A stretch of 64,000 nt of DNA from CAVSNH01 sp963729275. GTDB taxonomy: Bacteria; Actinomycetota; Acidimicrobiia; Acidimicrobiales; RAAP-2. Position 1 is the stretch's first letter. The number at the start of each line of letters is the position of its first letter. Location: NCBI GenBank assembly GCA_963729275.1, contig CAVSNH010000013.1, positions 1,178,001 through 1,242,000 on the forward strand, written 5' to 3'. The notes beneath the pieces are model-generated. The model was not told the origin of the DNA, ran no database searches, and worked only from the letters and a program-made list of their open reading frames with translations. Both the position numbers and the translations under genes were made by a program. Of the stretch, positions 51,294-60,114 are shown in pieces.

Positions 51294-51887
51294 ATGTCCG
51301 ACGGCAACCGACCCGTCGGCCTCCCGGTGGAGCAGCTTCCCGACGAGACGTTGCTCGCCGGCTACGCGGCAGGAGAGGCCGAGTTGACCGTGGCCTTCGT
51401 CCGGCGCTTCCAGGCCAAGCTCTTCGGGGTGGCCCTGGCTGTGGTGGGCGAGGCTGGCATTGCCGAGGACGTGGCCCAGCAGGCCTTCGAGCGGGCCTGG
51501 TGCCACGGCCACGCCTACGACCAGCGGCGAGGCTCGGTGTCCGTCTGGCTGTCGGCCATCACGAGGAACCTGGCCATCGACGCCATGAGGGTCCGGCGTC
51601 CGTCCCCGGTCGACCCTGCGGTCCTCATGGCCCGGATCGGCGCCGGAGGGGACAGCCCCGAGCACCAGGCCGTGCTCGACGAGTCGGTGGGCGAACTCCG
51701 TGCCGCACTTCGCCGGCTGCCGGCCGAGCAGGCGCGGGCCATCGTGCTGGCCGGCATCGCGGGCATGTCGGCGTCGCAGGTGGCGAGCCGTGAGGGCATC
51801 CCGCTCGGGACGGCCAAGACCAGGATCCGCACCGCCATGCACCGGCTGCGGGACGTGCTCGTTCGAACAGGGGCAGACCATGAATGA
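51294..51887 (+). CDS. ECF-family RNA polymerase sigma factor
   Basis: 197 residues. Region 2 includes GEAGIAEDVAQQAFERAWCH and SVSVWLSAITRNLAIDAMR; region 4 includes LRRLPAEQARAIVLAGIAG and SASQVASREGIPLGTAKTRI, the DNA-binding helix-turn-helix. The following gene is its zinc-finger anti-sigma factor, overlapping by eight bases, as in SigK/RskA- and SigL-like pairs. It probably directs its own operon and cell-envelope genes. Confidence 0.93.
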   Translation: MSDGNRPVGLPVEQLPDETLLAGYAAGEAELTVAFVRRFQAKLFGVALAVVGEAGIAEDVAQQAFERAWCHGHAYDQRRGSVSVWLSAITRNLAIDAMRVRRPSPVDPAVLMARIGAGGDSPEHQAVLDESVGELRAALRRLPAEQARAIVLAGIAGMSASQVASREGIPLGTAKTRIRTAMHRLRDVLVRTGADHE

Positions 51888-52578
51888 GATGACGTGCGAA
51901 CAATTCCACCAGCTCGAGGCCGAGGTTGCCCTCGGGGTGACCGACGCCCGCGACCGGACGACGGCGTTTGCCCATCTCCAGGACTGTCCAAGTTGCCGCC
52001 GCGAGCTGGGGCAGCTCAGCGACGTTGCCGACATGATGGCGGTGCTGGCCCCGGCGGTCGAGCCACCTGCCGGCTTCGAATCTCGGCTGCTCGCTCGGCT
52101 CGAGGAGGTGAAGGAGGGGCGACCGGCTCCGGTGCGCGTGGTGCACCGTCGACCGCTGTGGGCGGCTGCGGCCGCGGTGTTGGCCCTGGTGGTCGGCGCC
52201 GTCGGCTGGGCGATCGGTGAAGCGGGCGGTCCATCGACGGCGGTGGCCACAGGTCAGGTCGTGGTAGCCAAGCTGGCCGCCGATCGCCATCAGGTGGGAC
52301 AGGTGGTCGTCGACACCGGATCCGATCCGTGGATCTCGATGGCGCTGGCCATCGGGCACGGTGACACCACGGTGCAGTGCCAGCTGCGGGCATCGGACGG
52401 ACGGGTCATCACCGTGGGGCGGTTTTCGCTGTCCAAGGGATACGGCTATTGGGCCGCGCCCATCACTTTGTCGGCCGACGCGACGTTCGATGCGGCCCAA
52501 GTCTCCGACGCCGCCGGCCGTGTGCTGGCCACCGCAACCCTGCACGGCGTCCGGCTGACGGCTGCCAGCTCCACCTGA
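51880..52578 (+). CDS. Anti-sigma factor with N-terminal zinc finger, RskA-like
   Basis: 232 residues. The cytoplasmic anti-sigma domain has the zinc motif H32-x3-C36-x2-C39 (AHLQDCPSCR). One transmembrane helix (about 92-112, WAAAAAVLALVVGAVGWAI) leads to an extracytoplasmic RskA-like beta domain of about 110 residues. Such proteins hold their sigma factor at the membrane and release it after proteolysis. Start ATG overlaps the sigma-factor stop by eight bases. Confidence 0.9.
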   Translation: MNEMTCEQFHQLEAEVALGVTDARDRTTAFAHLQDCPSCRRELGQLSDVADMMAVLAPAVEPPAGFESRLLARLEEVKEGRPAPVRVVHRRPLWAAAAAVLALVVGAVGWAIGEAGGPSTAVATGQVVVAKLAADRHQVGQVVVDTGSDPWISMALAIGHGDTTVQCQLRASDGRVITVGRFSLSKGYGYWAAPITLSADATFDAAQVSDAAGRVLATATLHGVRLTAASST

Positions 52579-52669
52579 CCAGCCCATCACCCGCAGGGCA
52601 CCACCGGCCACAGGGCGAACGGGCGCGGCCAACCCGAGCTATCGGTCGGCGGCCACGGCCGAGGACGCC

Positions 52670-52704
52670 TGTCCGGTAAGGACCCGAGTCGTCCTTGTCC
52701 GGTA
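52670..52704. terminator. Hairpin with flanking direct repeats between convergent genes
   Basis: AAGGAC and GTCCTT form a 6-bp stem around CCGAGTC (52678-52696), flanked by two direct copies of TGTCCGGTA (52670-52678 and 52696-52704). It lies between the converging anti-sigma and thioesterase genes. No T-tract. Confidence 0.35.
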
Positions 52705-52729
52705 GAGGTCCTCGTCGGCCGGCGCGGGG

Positions 52730-53167
52730 TCAGACGATCCGGTAGGTCTGGATCCCTTGGGCGACGACCTTCCCCTCGGCGTCGGTGGCGGTGACCTCGG
52801 TGAAGATGAGATCGCGGCCCCGGCGCGTCACCCGGGCATGACAGAGAAGGTCGGACGTCTGACAGGCGCCGACGTACTGCACGGACATGGCCACCGTCGA
52901 CGCTCGGGTGCCGCGGTCGAAGTCGTGGTTGGACCAGGCGGCGGCCGCTCCCGCGGTGTCGAGGACCGTGGCGATCACGCCACCGTGGTAGCGGACTCCG
53001 TCGTTGGTGAGGTCGTCGCGGAAGGGGAGGCGGACGGTCGCCTCGTCGGGCTCGTAGCGATCGATGACGATCCCGAGACTGGCCAGATAGGGGGTCTTGG
53101 GCATGAGGTCGCGTATGGCCAGCCGGCGAGTCGTTTGTTCCTCCGCGCTCAGGCTTCCGTTGCTCAT
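52730..53167 (-). CDS. PaaI-like hotdog-fold thioesterase
   Basis: 145 residues. The hotdog central helix region NDGVRYHGGVIATVLDTAGA has the HGG motif typical of PaaI-type acyl-CoA thioesterases, with the aspartate in LDTAG as likely catalytic acid. It hydrolyses small or aromatic acyl-CoAs. ATG start with GGAGG five bases upstream on the minus strand. Divergent from the broken PhyH-like gene. Confidence 0.88.
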   Translation of the reverse strand: MSNGSLSAEEQTTRRLAIRDLMPKTPYLASLGIVIDRYEPDEATVRLPFRDDLTNDGVRYHGGVIATVLDTAGAAAAWSNHDFDRGTRASTVAMSVQYVGACQTSDLLCHARVTRRGRDLIFTEVTATDAEGKVVAQGIQTYRIV

Positions 53168-53343
53168 GCTGACCTCCGCCTCCAAAGCCGACGAGCTTAG
53201 GCAGCTGGTCGACGGCGGGAGCGTAGGACGCCGAGGCGGCGGGAGGGTAAGCAGTTGGCGGGGGCTGGGTGGTGGTCGATGGTGTGCCTCGATGCGGCGA
53301 GGGCGGCAGATGGAGGAATCGACGGTCGAGTGAGGTGACGGCG

Positions 53344-54076
53344 ATGGTGCAGGCGGTGGGCGAACAGCCCTGCCAATTCGAAGAGGTCGGCTGGTTCCTT
53401 GCCTCCGACGTGTTTTCGGCTGCCGAGTGTGACGAGATCGTCGGGCACCTCGAAGCGGCGCCGATCGAGCTCCCGCTGGGCAAACCTTCGGACGGTCCGC
53501 TTTCCTACCGGCCGATGCTGCACCTGGCCAGCGATCAACTCCGGTCGGTGGCCACCGACCCGCGGTGGGCCGGCATCGTCCTCCCCGTCGTCGGCCCATC
53601 GGCCCGCCTCTAGTGGGAGCAGGGCGTGGCCAAGCCACCACAAACGCGCACTGAGGCTTCCCTGGCACCAGGACAACGGCTACACGCCCCTCGAGCCCGA
53701 GGAGTACATGACGTGTTGGCTGGCCCTCGACGATGCCGATGAGTCGAACGGGTGCCTGTGGGTGGTCCCGGGGTCACACCGCTCCGGGACGATGGGCCAC
53801 CACGGCGACGGCGACAGCCCGTTCCGGGTCGGCTACGACGGGGATGAGCCAGGCGTGGCCGCGCCCGTGCCCAAGGGGGGCGTGCTCGTCATCTCCTCGC
53901 TGTTGTTGCACCGGAGCGGGCCCAACACGACCGGCCGGCTCCGGCGAGCCTGGGTTATCCAGTTCTGCCCGGCGCAGGCGTGCTCGGCGTTGTCCGGCAA
54001 CCTGGTGGTTGGAGGAGCTGGTCCGCCAGCGCGAGATCGACCTCGCGGCTTCCTGGCCAACTATGACAAGCGCTGA
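53344..54076 (+). pseudogene. Phytanoyl-CoA dioxygenase (PhyH) family gene with a stop and a frameshift
   Basis: The first frame (ATG 53344) reads FEEVGWFLASDVFSAAECDE and on to GPSARL, then meets TAG at 53611-53613. The same frame continues WEQGVAKPPQTRTE, which matches the family, and then a +1 shift at about 53656 leads into LPWHQDNGYTPLEPEEYMTC with the iron ligands H and D of WHQD, the distal histidine in SSLLLHRSGPNTT and the 2-oxoglutarate arginine in RRAWVIQF. An intact gene would encode an Fe(II)/2-oxoglutarate dioxygenase of about 240 residues. Two independent lesions make a sequencing error less likely but do not exclude it. Confidence 0.82.
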
Positions 54077-54123
54077 AGTGGACGCCTCGGCCGAAGGCGG
54101 CACGCCGGATACCGCTCAGCCGC

Positions 54124-54129
54124 AATAAT
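54124..54129 (+). promoter_or_regulatory. AATAAT -10-like box next to the reductoisomerase-like start
   Basis: AATAAT, 6 nt, then ATG at 54136; leaderless arrangement. Confidence 0.35.
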
Positions 54130-54135
54130 CGCCAC

Positions 54136-55137
54136 ATGACGACGATTTACTACGAGACGGATGCCGACCCCGCGGCGCTCGCGGGCGAGCAGGTGGCCGT
54201 GATCGGCTACGGCAACCAGGGCCGCTCGTGGGCCCTCAACCTCCGGGACAGCGGGTGCGCGCCCTTGGTGTGCGTCCGCCGGGACGCCACCCGCGAGCGG
54301 GCCGAGGCGGACGGGTTCGAAGCCCATGACGTCGAGCGGGCCAACGACGCCGACGTCATCTGCGTGCTCGTGCCCGACGACGTGGTGCCGCTGATCGGGC
54401 TGCGGCCCGGCCCTTCGTCCTGCATCATCGTGGCGTCCGGTTACAACCTCGCCTTCGGGCGGCTGACGCCGGACGGCGATGCCGGGATGGTGGCGCCCCG
54501 CATGCTCGGGCCCGAGGTTCGACTTTGCTACGAGGAGGGCGTCGGATTCATCTCAGCCGTTGGCGTGCACCGGGATGTGACCGGGCGGGCTTGGCCGCGG
54601 GTGCTGGCCGTGGCCCGGGCCGTCGGTGCCCTCCGCCAGGGAGGGATCGAGCTCACGGCCATGCAGGAAGCCGTGCTCGACCTCGGGGTCGAGCAGGTGC
54701 TGTCGCCGGCGCTGACCGCCGTCAACAACGCCTTCGTGCAGACGATGGTCGAGCACGGGATCCCGATCGAGGCCATCGTCTGTGAGCTCGTACTCTCCGG
54801 CGAGGTCGAGCGCACCTACCGGCTGCTCCGCGAGGTCGGGTACGCCGTGCAGTCCGAGTTCCATTCACCGACCAGCCAGTACGGGCAGCTCAGCCGGCGT
54901 GGCCGCTATGACCACCTCGACGTGTCCTCGACCATGCGGGCCTTGTGCGACGACATCGAGAGTGGGCGGTTCGCCGACGAGTGGGACGCCGAACGGGACG
55001 CCGGCTATCCGAACCTCCAGATGCTGAAGGCACAGTACGCGGGGCCGGCAGTGCGTGACTACGAAGCCGAGTTGCGGACTCGGCTCGGCCCCGGAGTGGT
55101 GGCCGGCCCGGCGGGTGGAGCCGCCGGCGACGGGTGA
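54136..55137 (+). CDS. Ketol-acid reductoisomerase (IlvC)-like protein with altered active site
   Basis: 333 residues, same length and fold order as class I KARI. The nucleotide motif is VIGYGNQGRSWALNLRDSG (canonical GYGSQGHAHALNLRDSG). The first metal-binding set E178-x3-D182-x3-E186 (EAVLDLGVE) is kept. The conserved histidine of the (A/G)HGxN motif is serine (ASGYN, S101), and the lysine of APKGPG is arginine (APRMLG, R122). The second E-x3-E metal pair of the helical domain is not evident. Normal acetohydroxyacid isomeroreductase activity is therefore doubtful; a diverged NADP-dependent enzyme acting on a related 2-hydroxy acid is more likely. It follows the broken PhyH-like gene by about 60 bp. 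Confidence 0.82.
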   Translation: MTTIYYETDADPAALAGEQVAVIGYGNQGRSWALNLRDSGCAPLVCVRRDATRERAEADGFEAHDVERANDADVICVLVPDDVVPLIGLRPGPSSCIIVASGYNLAFGRLTPDGDAGMVAPRMLGPEVRLCYEEGVGFISAVGVHRDVTGRAWPRVLAVARAVGALRQGGIELTAMQEAVLDLGVEQVLSPALTAVNNAFVQTMVEHGIPIEAIVCELVLSGEVERTYRLLREVGYAVQSEFHSPTSQYGQLSRRGRYDHLDVSSTMRALCDDIESGRFADEWDAERDAGYPNLQMLKAQYAGPAVRDYEAELRTRLGPGVVAGPAGGAAGDG

Positions 55138-55153
55138 ACCGGCCGCGTTCGTC

Positions 55154-55885
55154 TCAGACGGCGTAGTTGCGCAACAGCCGCAGGGCGCGCTCGCCGTCAG
55201 GGCCGCTCGTCTCCAGACGTGAACGATCGGGGGTAAGGCGTTGGGCGCCGACGCGGCAGAAGTCGCCCGCCGGCCCCGAGACCCGCGAGCGGGCCGACTC
55301 CGGTCCGAACTCCCATCGCTCGTCCACCGGCCCGGTGAGCTCGCACCTCACGTCGACCGGTGTCACCCCGGCCAGGCTGAACGCGTAGGGAAGCGTGCGG
55401 TGGCCCAGCCAGGCGACGTGGCGTAGCCGCGCCGTGTCCTCGAGGTGGATGCCGAACGGCTCGGCGATGTCGAGGGCATGGGCCCAGTGCTCGGCCAATC
55501 GGGTGGTGGCCAGTGTGGCCGGCGAAAGCGGGTTCGTGGCCCAGGCAATCCGGGACGAGGGGTCTGCCTCAGACAACAGCTCGAGGGTGCTTCGCCGCGC
55601 CGCCCGCCAGCGTTCGAAGACCTTCTCCGGTTCGTCGCGCTCCGCCTCCACCATGGCCCCCATGATCTGGTCGAGAGTCTCGCCGGAGATTCCCTCCCGA
55701 AGATCGGAGACGAAGGACCGGGCGCTGGCCACTACCATCTCCTCGCTTTGGGCCAGGTGCAGGACGACGTCGGCCACCGACCACCCGGGCGCGGCGGAGG
55801 GATGCAACCAGGACTGGTGATCGAGGGCGGCGAGGATGCCCTCCAGCCGCTCTTCCTCGACCTCGAGGTCATCGAAGACGATCAC
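55154..55885 (-). CDS. DinB/maleylpyruvate-isomerase-like protein, TIGR03084 type
   Basis: 243 residues from GTG 55885, which overlaps the stop of the upstream nucleosidase gene (GTGA). The N-terminal four-helix domain has GWSVADVVLHLAQSEEM and RLAEHWAHALDIAEPFG; histidines in VLHLAQSE and EHWAH form the expected metal site. This group is related to mycothiol-dependent maleylpyruvate isomerase and DinB proteins and is annotated as TIGR03084 family; reactions are mostly unknown. An ATG at 55912 would overlap the neighbour by 31 bases and is less likely. Confidence 0.82.
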   Translation of the reverse strand: MIVFDDLEVEEERLEGILAALDHQSWLHPSAAPGWSVADVVLHLAQSEEMVVASARSFVSDLREGISGETLDQIMGAMVEAERDEPEKVFERWRAARRSTLELLSEADPSSRIAWATNPLSPATLATTRLAEHWAHALDIAEPFGIHLEDTARLRHVAWLGHRTLPYAFSLAGVTPVDVRCELTGPVDERWEFGPESARSRVSGPAGDFCRVGAQRLTPDRSRLETSGPDGERALRLLRNYAV

Positions 55886-56613
55886 CGTTCGACGCCGTCG
55901 AGTGTCAGGCATCCGCGCACGGCGGCCTCGGCGGCCAGCCGGGCGGCACGGCTCGTGTCGTGGGCCAGCCGGGTGAGCTTGTCGGCCAAGCCCGGGTCCT
56001 CGGCCAGCAGCCGGCGCATCTCCTCGGGATTGCCCGACCCGTCCGGGTTGGTCATGGCCAGGACCCGATCGTCGAGCAGACCGTCGAAGATTCGGTCACC
56101 GATGCAGCGGTAGGCGGACCAGGGACGGCCTTCTGCCTCGCAGACCTCAGCAACGGCCGCGGTCTCCATGTCCACGGCGATGCACCCGTGGTCGAAGAAC
56201 CGCCGGCTGAGCTCGGGATCGAGCGTGGCCTGTTCGGTGGTGACGAGCTTGCCGGAAAGGGGTTCGTCACCGGGCGGCGTATGTCGGTAGGAGCTGCCGG
56301 TTGAGTGGTCGACGACCAGTTCCGGGTTGATCACGGTGCCCACCGGGAGGTCGGGGTCGAGCCCGCCGCAGATGCCGGCGATCATCACATGGTCGATGGG
56401 CACTCCGTCGTCGAGCATCCGGTGCAGGGCGTCCCGTGTGGCAGGCGGGCCCATGCCGGTATGGACAGCCGTGACCCGGGACTGCCCGACAGCTCCGACG
56501 CGGCGCCCGTCGTCCTCGTCCGTCGGGTGCAGCCCGAAGGCGGCCACGATGGCGTCCATCTCGAGGGGCATGGGGGCGAGGACAACGACGTGACGCACCG
56601 GTTGATCGGCCAT
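55882..56613 (-). CDS. Nucleoside phosphorylase / nucleosidase family protein
   Basis: 243 residues of the PNP_UDP_1 fold. VVVLAPMPLEMDAIVAAFG at the N-terminus, the middle GICGGLDPDLPVGTVINPE and the C-terminal AVDMETAAVAEVCEAEG with SAYRCIGD are the family landmarks; E in DMETAA binds the ribose and D in the last motif is the general acid. It resembles 5'-methylthioadenosine/S-adenosylhomocysteine nucleosidases and related phosphorylases such as HpnG. The precise substrate is not clear. ATG 56613 is used; GTG 56619 is possible. Confidence 0.82.
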   Translation of the reverse strand: MADQPVRHVVVLAPMPLEMDAIVAAFGLHPTDEDDGRRVGAVGQSRVTAVHTGMGPPATRDALHRMLDDGVPIDHVMIAGICGGLDPDLPVGTVINPELVVDHSTGSSYRHTPPGDEPLSGKLVTTEQATLDPELSRRFFDHGCIAVDMETAAVAEVCEAEGRPWSAYRCIGDRIFDGLLDDRVLAMTNPDGSGNPEEMRRLLAEDPGLADKLTRLAHDTSRAARLAAEAAVRGCLTLDGVER

Positions 56614-56814
56614 GGCCACACTCTGCCACCGTCGGGATCACTGCACGTCGTCCGATGGTCGGCGCGGCCCACGGGCGGACGATCTCGACCGCCCCCGCTC
56701 ACCGCCCCCGGCCTGGGCGGGTCCCGGTTCGACGACTTCGACGGTTGCGTGGCCCTGACCGCATCCGGGCCCCACCACATCGGAGCGAGCATGCCCACTG
56801 AGTGGGGCCGGGCG

Positions 56815-57612
56815 TCAGTGGGCGCGCTGGCGCATGGCCTTCTGGTAGGAGACAGGGGCGATCGTCCGACCGATCGGGGCGAGAAGAGGAAGGGCGGCGG
56901 CGTTGATCTCGATGCGCTTGCCACCCATGCGAGCCCGCACCAGCGCCGAGATCTGCTCCTCTGTCCGCCGCACCGCCTTCGGGGGCAGGTTCCCGCCATC
57001 TTCGTTTCCCGACATTCCCATGGCCGTCGGCACCCAGGCCGGGTAGAGCACGTGCACGTGGACCCCCTGTGCCGCCACCTCGTGGGCTACCGACTCGGTG
57101 AAGGCGGACACGGCCGCCTTGGATGCGGCGTAGGCGGAATGACCGGGCTCGGGTGCGCGACCCGAGTCCGAGGAGACGTTCACGATGATCCCCGACCGGC
57201 GGGCCAGCATGCCACCGAGCACGGTGAGCGTCCCGGTCACCACTCCGAAGAAGTTGACGTCGAAGATGCGACGGTAAGCCTCGGTCGGCCCGTCGGCGGC
57301 CGGCGTGAGCTGCTCGGTCCCGGCGTTGTTGATCAGGATGTCGATCTGTCCGAGGTCGCGCTCGACGTCGTGGAGGGCCGCCCGGAAGACGTCGCCGTCG
57401 GCCACGTCGCAGACCCGCGTCGAGCTCTTCGGTGAGCGTTTCTTGAGCTCGACATCGAGGTCGGCCAGCAGGTCGCCACGTCGGGCGAGGCCGACGACGA
57501 TGGCACCGCTCTCGGCCAGGTCGACGGCCAGCCGCCGGCCGATGCCGGACGAGGCCCCGGTGACCACCGCCACCTCTCCGTCGTACCGCATGGGGGTCGA
57601 CTGGCGGATCAC
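56815..57612 (-). CDS. Short-chain dehydrogenase/reductase (SDR)
   Basis: 265 residues. VAVVTGASSGIG cofactor motif, NNAG, and catalytic SAYAASK. The basic residues in LARRGD after the second strand favour NADP(H). The C-terminus carries a hydrophobic tail (IEINAAALPLLAPIGRTIAP), as in SDRs acting on lipophilic substrates. GTG 57612 is supported by a TAGCAT box 7 nt upstream; an ATG at 57591 is possible. It begins 24 bp after the CoA-transferase gene. Confidence 0.88.
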   Translation of the reverse strand: MIRQSTPMRYDGEVAVVTGASSGIGRRLAVDLAESGAIVVGLARRGDLLADLDVELKKRSPKSSTRVCDVADGDVFRAALHDVERDLGQIDILINNAGTEQLTPAADGPTEAYRRIFDVNFFGVVTGTLTVLGGMLARRSGIIVNVSSDSGRAPEPGHSAYAASKAAVSAFTESVAHEVAAQGVHVHVLYPAWVPTAMGMSGNEDGGNLPPKAVRRTEEQISALVRARMGGKRIEINAAALPLLAPIGRTIAPVSYQKAMRQRAH

Positions 57613-57619
57613 GGTGGCG

Positions 57620-57625
57620 ATGCTA
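57620..57625 (-). promoter_or_regulatory. Leaderless-type -10 box of the SDR gene
   Basis: On the minus strand TAGCAT, 7 nt, GTG 57612. It sits in the 24-bp gap after the CoA-transferase gene, which would give the SDR gene its own promoter within the gene run. Confidence 0.4.
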
Positions 57626-57636
57626 CGCCGGACACC

Positions 57637-60114
57637 TCACGAGCCGCGGTGGCCGACGAGGGTCGTGCCGATTACCCCGTCGGCCTCGAGTTGGCCGAGC
57701 TCCGTCGGTGTGAGGCCGATCCTGTCGCAGAGGACGGCCTCGTTGTCCTGGCCGAGGGTCGGGGCCGGACTGCGGAGCCAGTGGTCGATCCCGGCGAAGC
57801 GGAACGGGAGCGATGGGAGGGGCACCGGCCCCACCACGGGATGATCCGGTCGCTCGAAGTAGGCCCGGTGCCGGAGTTGCGGGTTCGTCTCGAAGAGGCG
57901 GGACGGGTCCGCCACCTCGGAGGCGCAGATGCCGAGGGCCCGGAGCTCACTTGCGAGCTCGGCCCGCCGGCGGGTGCGAGTCCACTCGGTGAGGTGGCCG
58001 TCGATGAGGTCGTGGGCGGCCAGCCGCCCGGACCGGGTGTCGAGGGCGGGGTCGGCGGCCCACCGGGGCTGGCCCAGTGCACCGCGGAGTGCCCGCCACT
58101 GGTCATCGGTGGCGACCGACAGGGCCAGCCATCCGGCGGTGGGGGAGCCCGTGTCGGCACATGGGTAGAGGCCCTGGGGGGCGGCCAACGCCGATCGGTT
58201 GCCCTGGCGGTCCATCCGGTTGCCGTAGGCGGTGAACTCGGCCACCGGCTCGGCGGCGACGTTGAGGGCGACCTCGGCCAGCGGGACTTCGACCTGGTGG
58301 CCGCGCCCCGATCGACGGCTGCGGACCAAGGTGACCAGGAGGGCGATGGCGCCGTGGACGCCGGCGATGGGATCGCCGGGCCCCCGGGGCACCCGGGGTT
58401 GGTCATCGGTGTGCCCCGTGATCCAGGCCAAGCCGGAGAGCTGCTCGATGGTCTGGGCGAAACCGGGACGATCGCGCCATGGTCCCGTGAGCCCGAAGGC
58501 CGGCATCCGCAGGAGCACGGCCCTCGGGTTGACCTTTTCGACCCATTCCCGACTGAGCCCGAAGTTGTCGAAGACGCGGGGGGTGAAGTTCTCGACCACC
58601 GCGTCGCACCAGCCGACCAGACGCTCGAGGATCTCCATGCCCTCCGTCGTGGTGAGGTCGAGCGTGATGCCCAGCTTGTTGCTATTGGCATAGAGGAAGT
58701 GCGGGCTCGCCTCCCACCATCTCGGGAAGTGGGGTGCCATCGGCCCCCCGATCATCCGCATGCCGTCAGGTCGCCTGGTCGACTCGACGTGGACGACCTC
58801 GGCGCCAAAGGTGGCGAGCAGATGGGTGGCGGCCGGTCCGGCCCACCAGGCCGTCAGGTCGAGGATCCGCAGCCCCGACAAGGGCAGAGCCGGGGCGTCA
58901 GGATCTGTCTGGCCCGTCGCCGGGTCGCCGGCCCGGTTGGCGAAGGCCACGGGTTGCCGGCCGGGCTCGGGCGAAGGAACCAGTGGGGGCGCTGGCCGGG
59001 GAGCGGGTGGTTCGGCGGCGTCGATGAGATAGGGCCGGCGAGGTCGCAGGAAGTGATCCCCGGCGTCGGGCCGGTAGACCCCCCGCGCCCGCAGTTGGTC
59101 GTGGGCGGTCACCGTCTCGCCGTTGCAGACCTGTGACACCGGGATGCGCAGCAGCCCCGCCTGCTCGCAGATCTCTTCGGTGGTTCGCGTCGAGCACCAG
59201 GCGTGGACGATGGCGGTCCACTCGGCAAAGCGCATGGCCCGGCCGGCCACGGTGCCGAGCTCTTCGTCGGCCAACAGGTCCGGCCGGTCGATGAGGACCA
59301 GGAAGTCGTTGAACTGCTGACGGGCGTTCGTGCAGAAGCCCACGTAGCCGTCGGCCGACGGCTCGATGGACGGCGTCTCCACGGAGGGGGCGAGCAAGGC
59401 GTGCTCGGGGCGGCCGGGCCCTCCGTTCAGGAGCCGGTTCATGGCCTCGGAGAAGTTGGTGAAGATGATGTTGGCCACTTCGAGGATGGAAAGGTCGACG
59501 TGCTCGCCCCGCCCACCTCGACGGGCTCCGGATCGCCCGGCCAGGGCAGCGAGGGCGCCGTAGGCGCCGGCCGCCCACTCGCTGATCCGCCCGCCGGCCT
59601 GGTAGGGCTCCCGGCCGGGGACGCCCCGGATGCCGATGGATCCGCACTCGGCCTGCAGGGTGAACTCGGTGGCGCGCCGTTCGTGCCACGGCCCGGTGAG
59701 CCCGTAAGGGGTGATGGAGACCACGACCAGACCGGGATGGCCGGCGCGCAGGGATGCGACGTCCAGGCGCTCGCCGTTGTCGGACTCGAGGCCGTGCCCC
59801 TCGATGACCACGTCGGCCTGCCCGACGAGGGCTTCCACGTGTGGCTCGGTGCTCGTGCCCACCACCGACTGCTTGCCGGCGTTCAGGAAGGTGAAAAGGG
59901 CCGAGTCCCGGCCACCGAGGTCGGCGCCGGTCGCCGACCACGTGCGCAGCGAGTCGCCTTCGGGTGGCTCGACCTTGATGACGTCCGCCCCCGCATCGAG
60001 GAGCAGCTTCGAGCAGTAGGGGCCGGCGATCTGGGTGGAGAAGTCGAGGACTCGGAGGCCGGCGAGGTCGTCGCCTGTCGCCGCGGCCGACGGCCCCGTT
60101 GCGGGCTCGCTCAA
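57637..60114 (-). CDS. Tandem CaiB/BaiF family III CoA-transferase (two domains fused)
   Basis: 825 residues made of two complete family III CoA-transferase domains, about 15-400 and 430-810. Both start with the hallmark (GLRVLDFSTQIAGPYCSKLL; GLRILDLTAWWAGPAATHLL) and then GADVIKVEPPEGD or GAEVVHVESTRRPDG. Family III enzymes work as interlocked dimers, so a fused pair may form its own active unit and allow each half to specialise. The TTG start overlaps the TGA of the upstream P450 gene (TTGA). It probably activates a carboxylic acid, formed by the P450 or taken up, to its CoA thioester. Confidence 0.88.
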   Translation of the reverse strand: MSEPATGPSAAATGDDLAGLRVLDFSTQIAGPYCSKLLLDAGADVIKVEPPEGDSLRTWSATGADLGGRDSALFTFLNAGKQSVVGTSTEPHVEALVGQADVVIEGHGLESDNGERLDVASLRAGHPGLVVVSITPYGLTGPWHERRATEFTLQAECGSIGIRGVPGREPYQAGGRISEWAAGAYGALAALAGRSGARRGGRGEHVDLSILEVANIIFTNFSEAMNRLLNGGPGRPEHALLAPSVETPSIEPSADGYVGFCTNARQQFNDFLVLIDRPDLLADEELGTVAGRAMRFAEWTAIVHAWCSTRTTEEICEQAGLLRIPVSQVCNGETVTAHDQLRARGVYRPDAGDHFLRPRRPYLIDAAEPPAPRPAPPLVPSPEPGRQPVAFANRAGDPATGQTDPDAPALPLSGLRILDLTAWWAGPAATHLLATFGAEVVHVESTRRPDGMRMIGGPMAPHFPRWWEASPHFLYANSNKLGITLDLTTTEGMEILERLVGWCDAVVENFTPRVFDNFGLSREWVEKVNPRAVLLRMPAFGLTGPWRDRPGFAQTIEQLSGLAWITGHTDDQPRVPRGPGDPIAGVHGAIALLVTLVRSRRSGRGHQVEVPLAEVALNVAAEPVAEFTAYGNRMDRQGNRSALAAPQGLYPCADTGSPTAGWLALSVATDDQWRALRGALGQPRWAADPALDTRSGRLAAHDLIDGHLTEWTRTRRRAELASELRALGICASEVADPSRLFETNPQLRHRAYFERPDHPVVGPVPLPSLPFRFAGIDHWLRSPAPTLGQDNEAVLCDRIGLTPTELGQLEADGVIGTTLVGHRGS

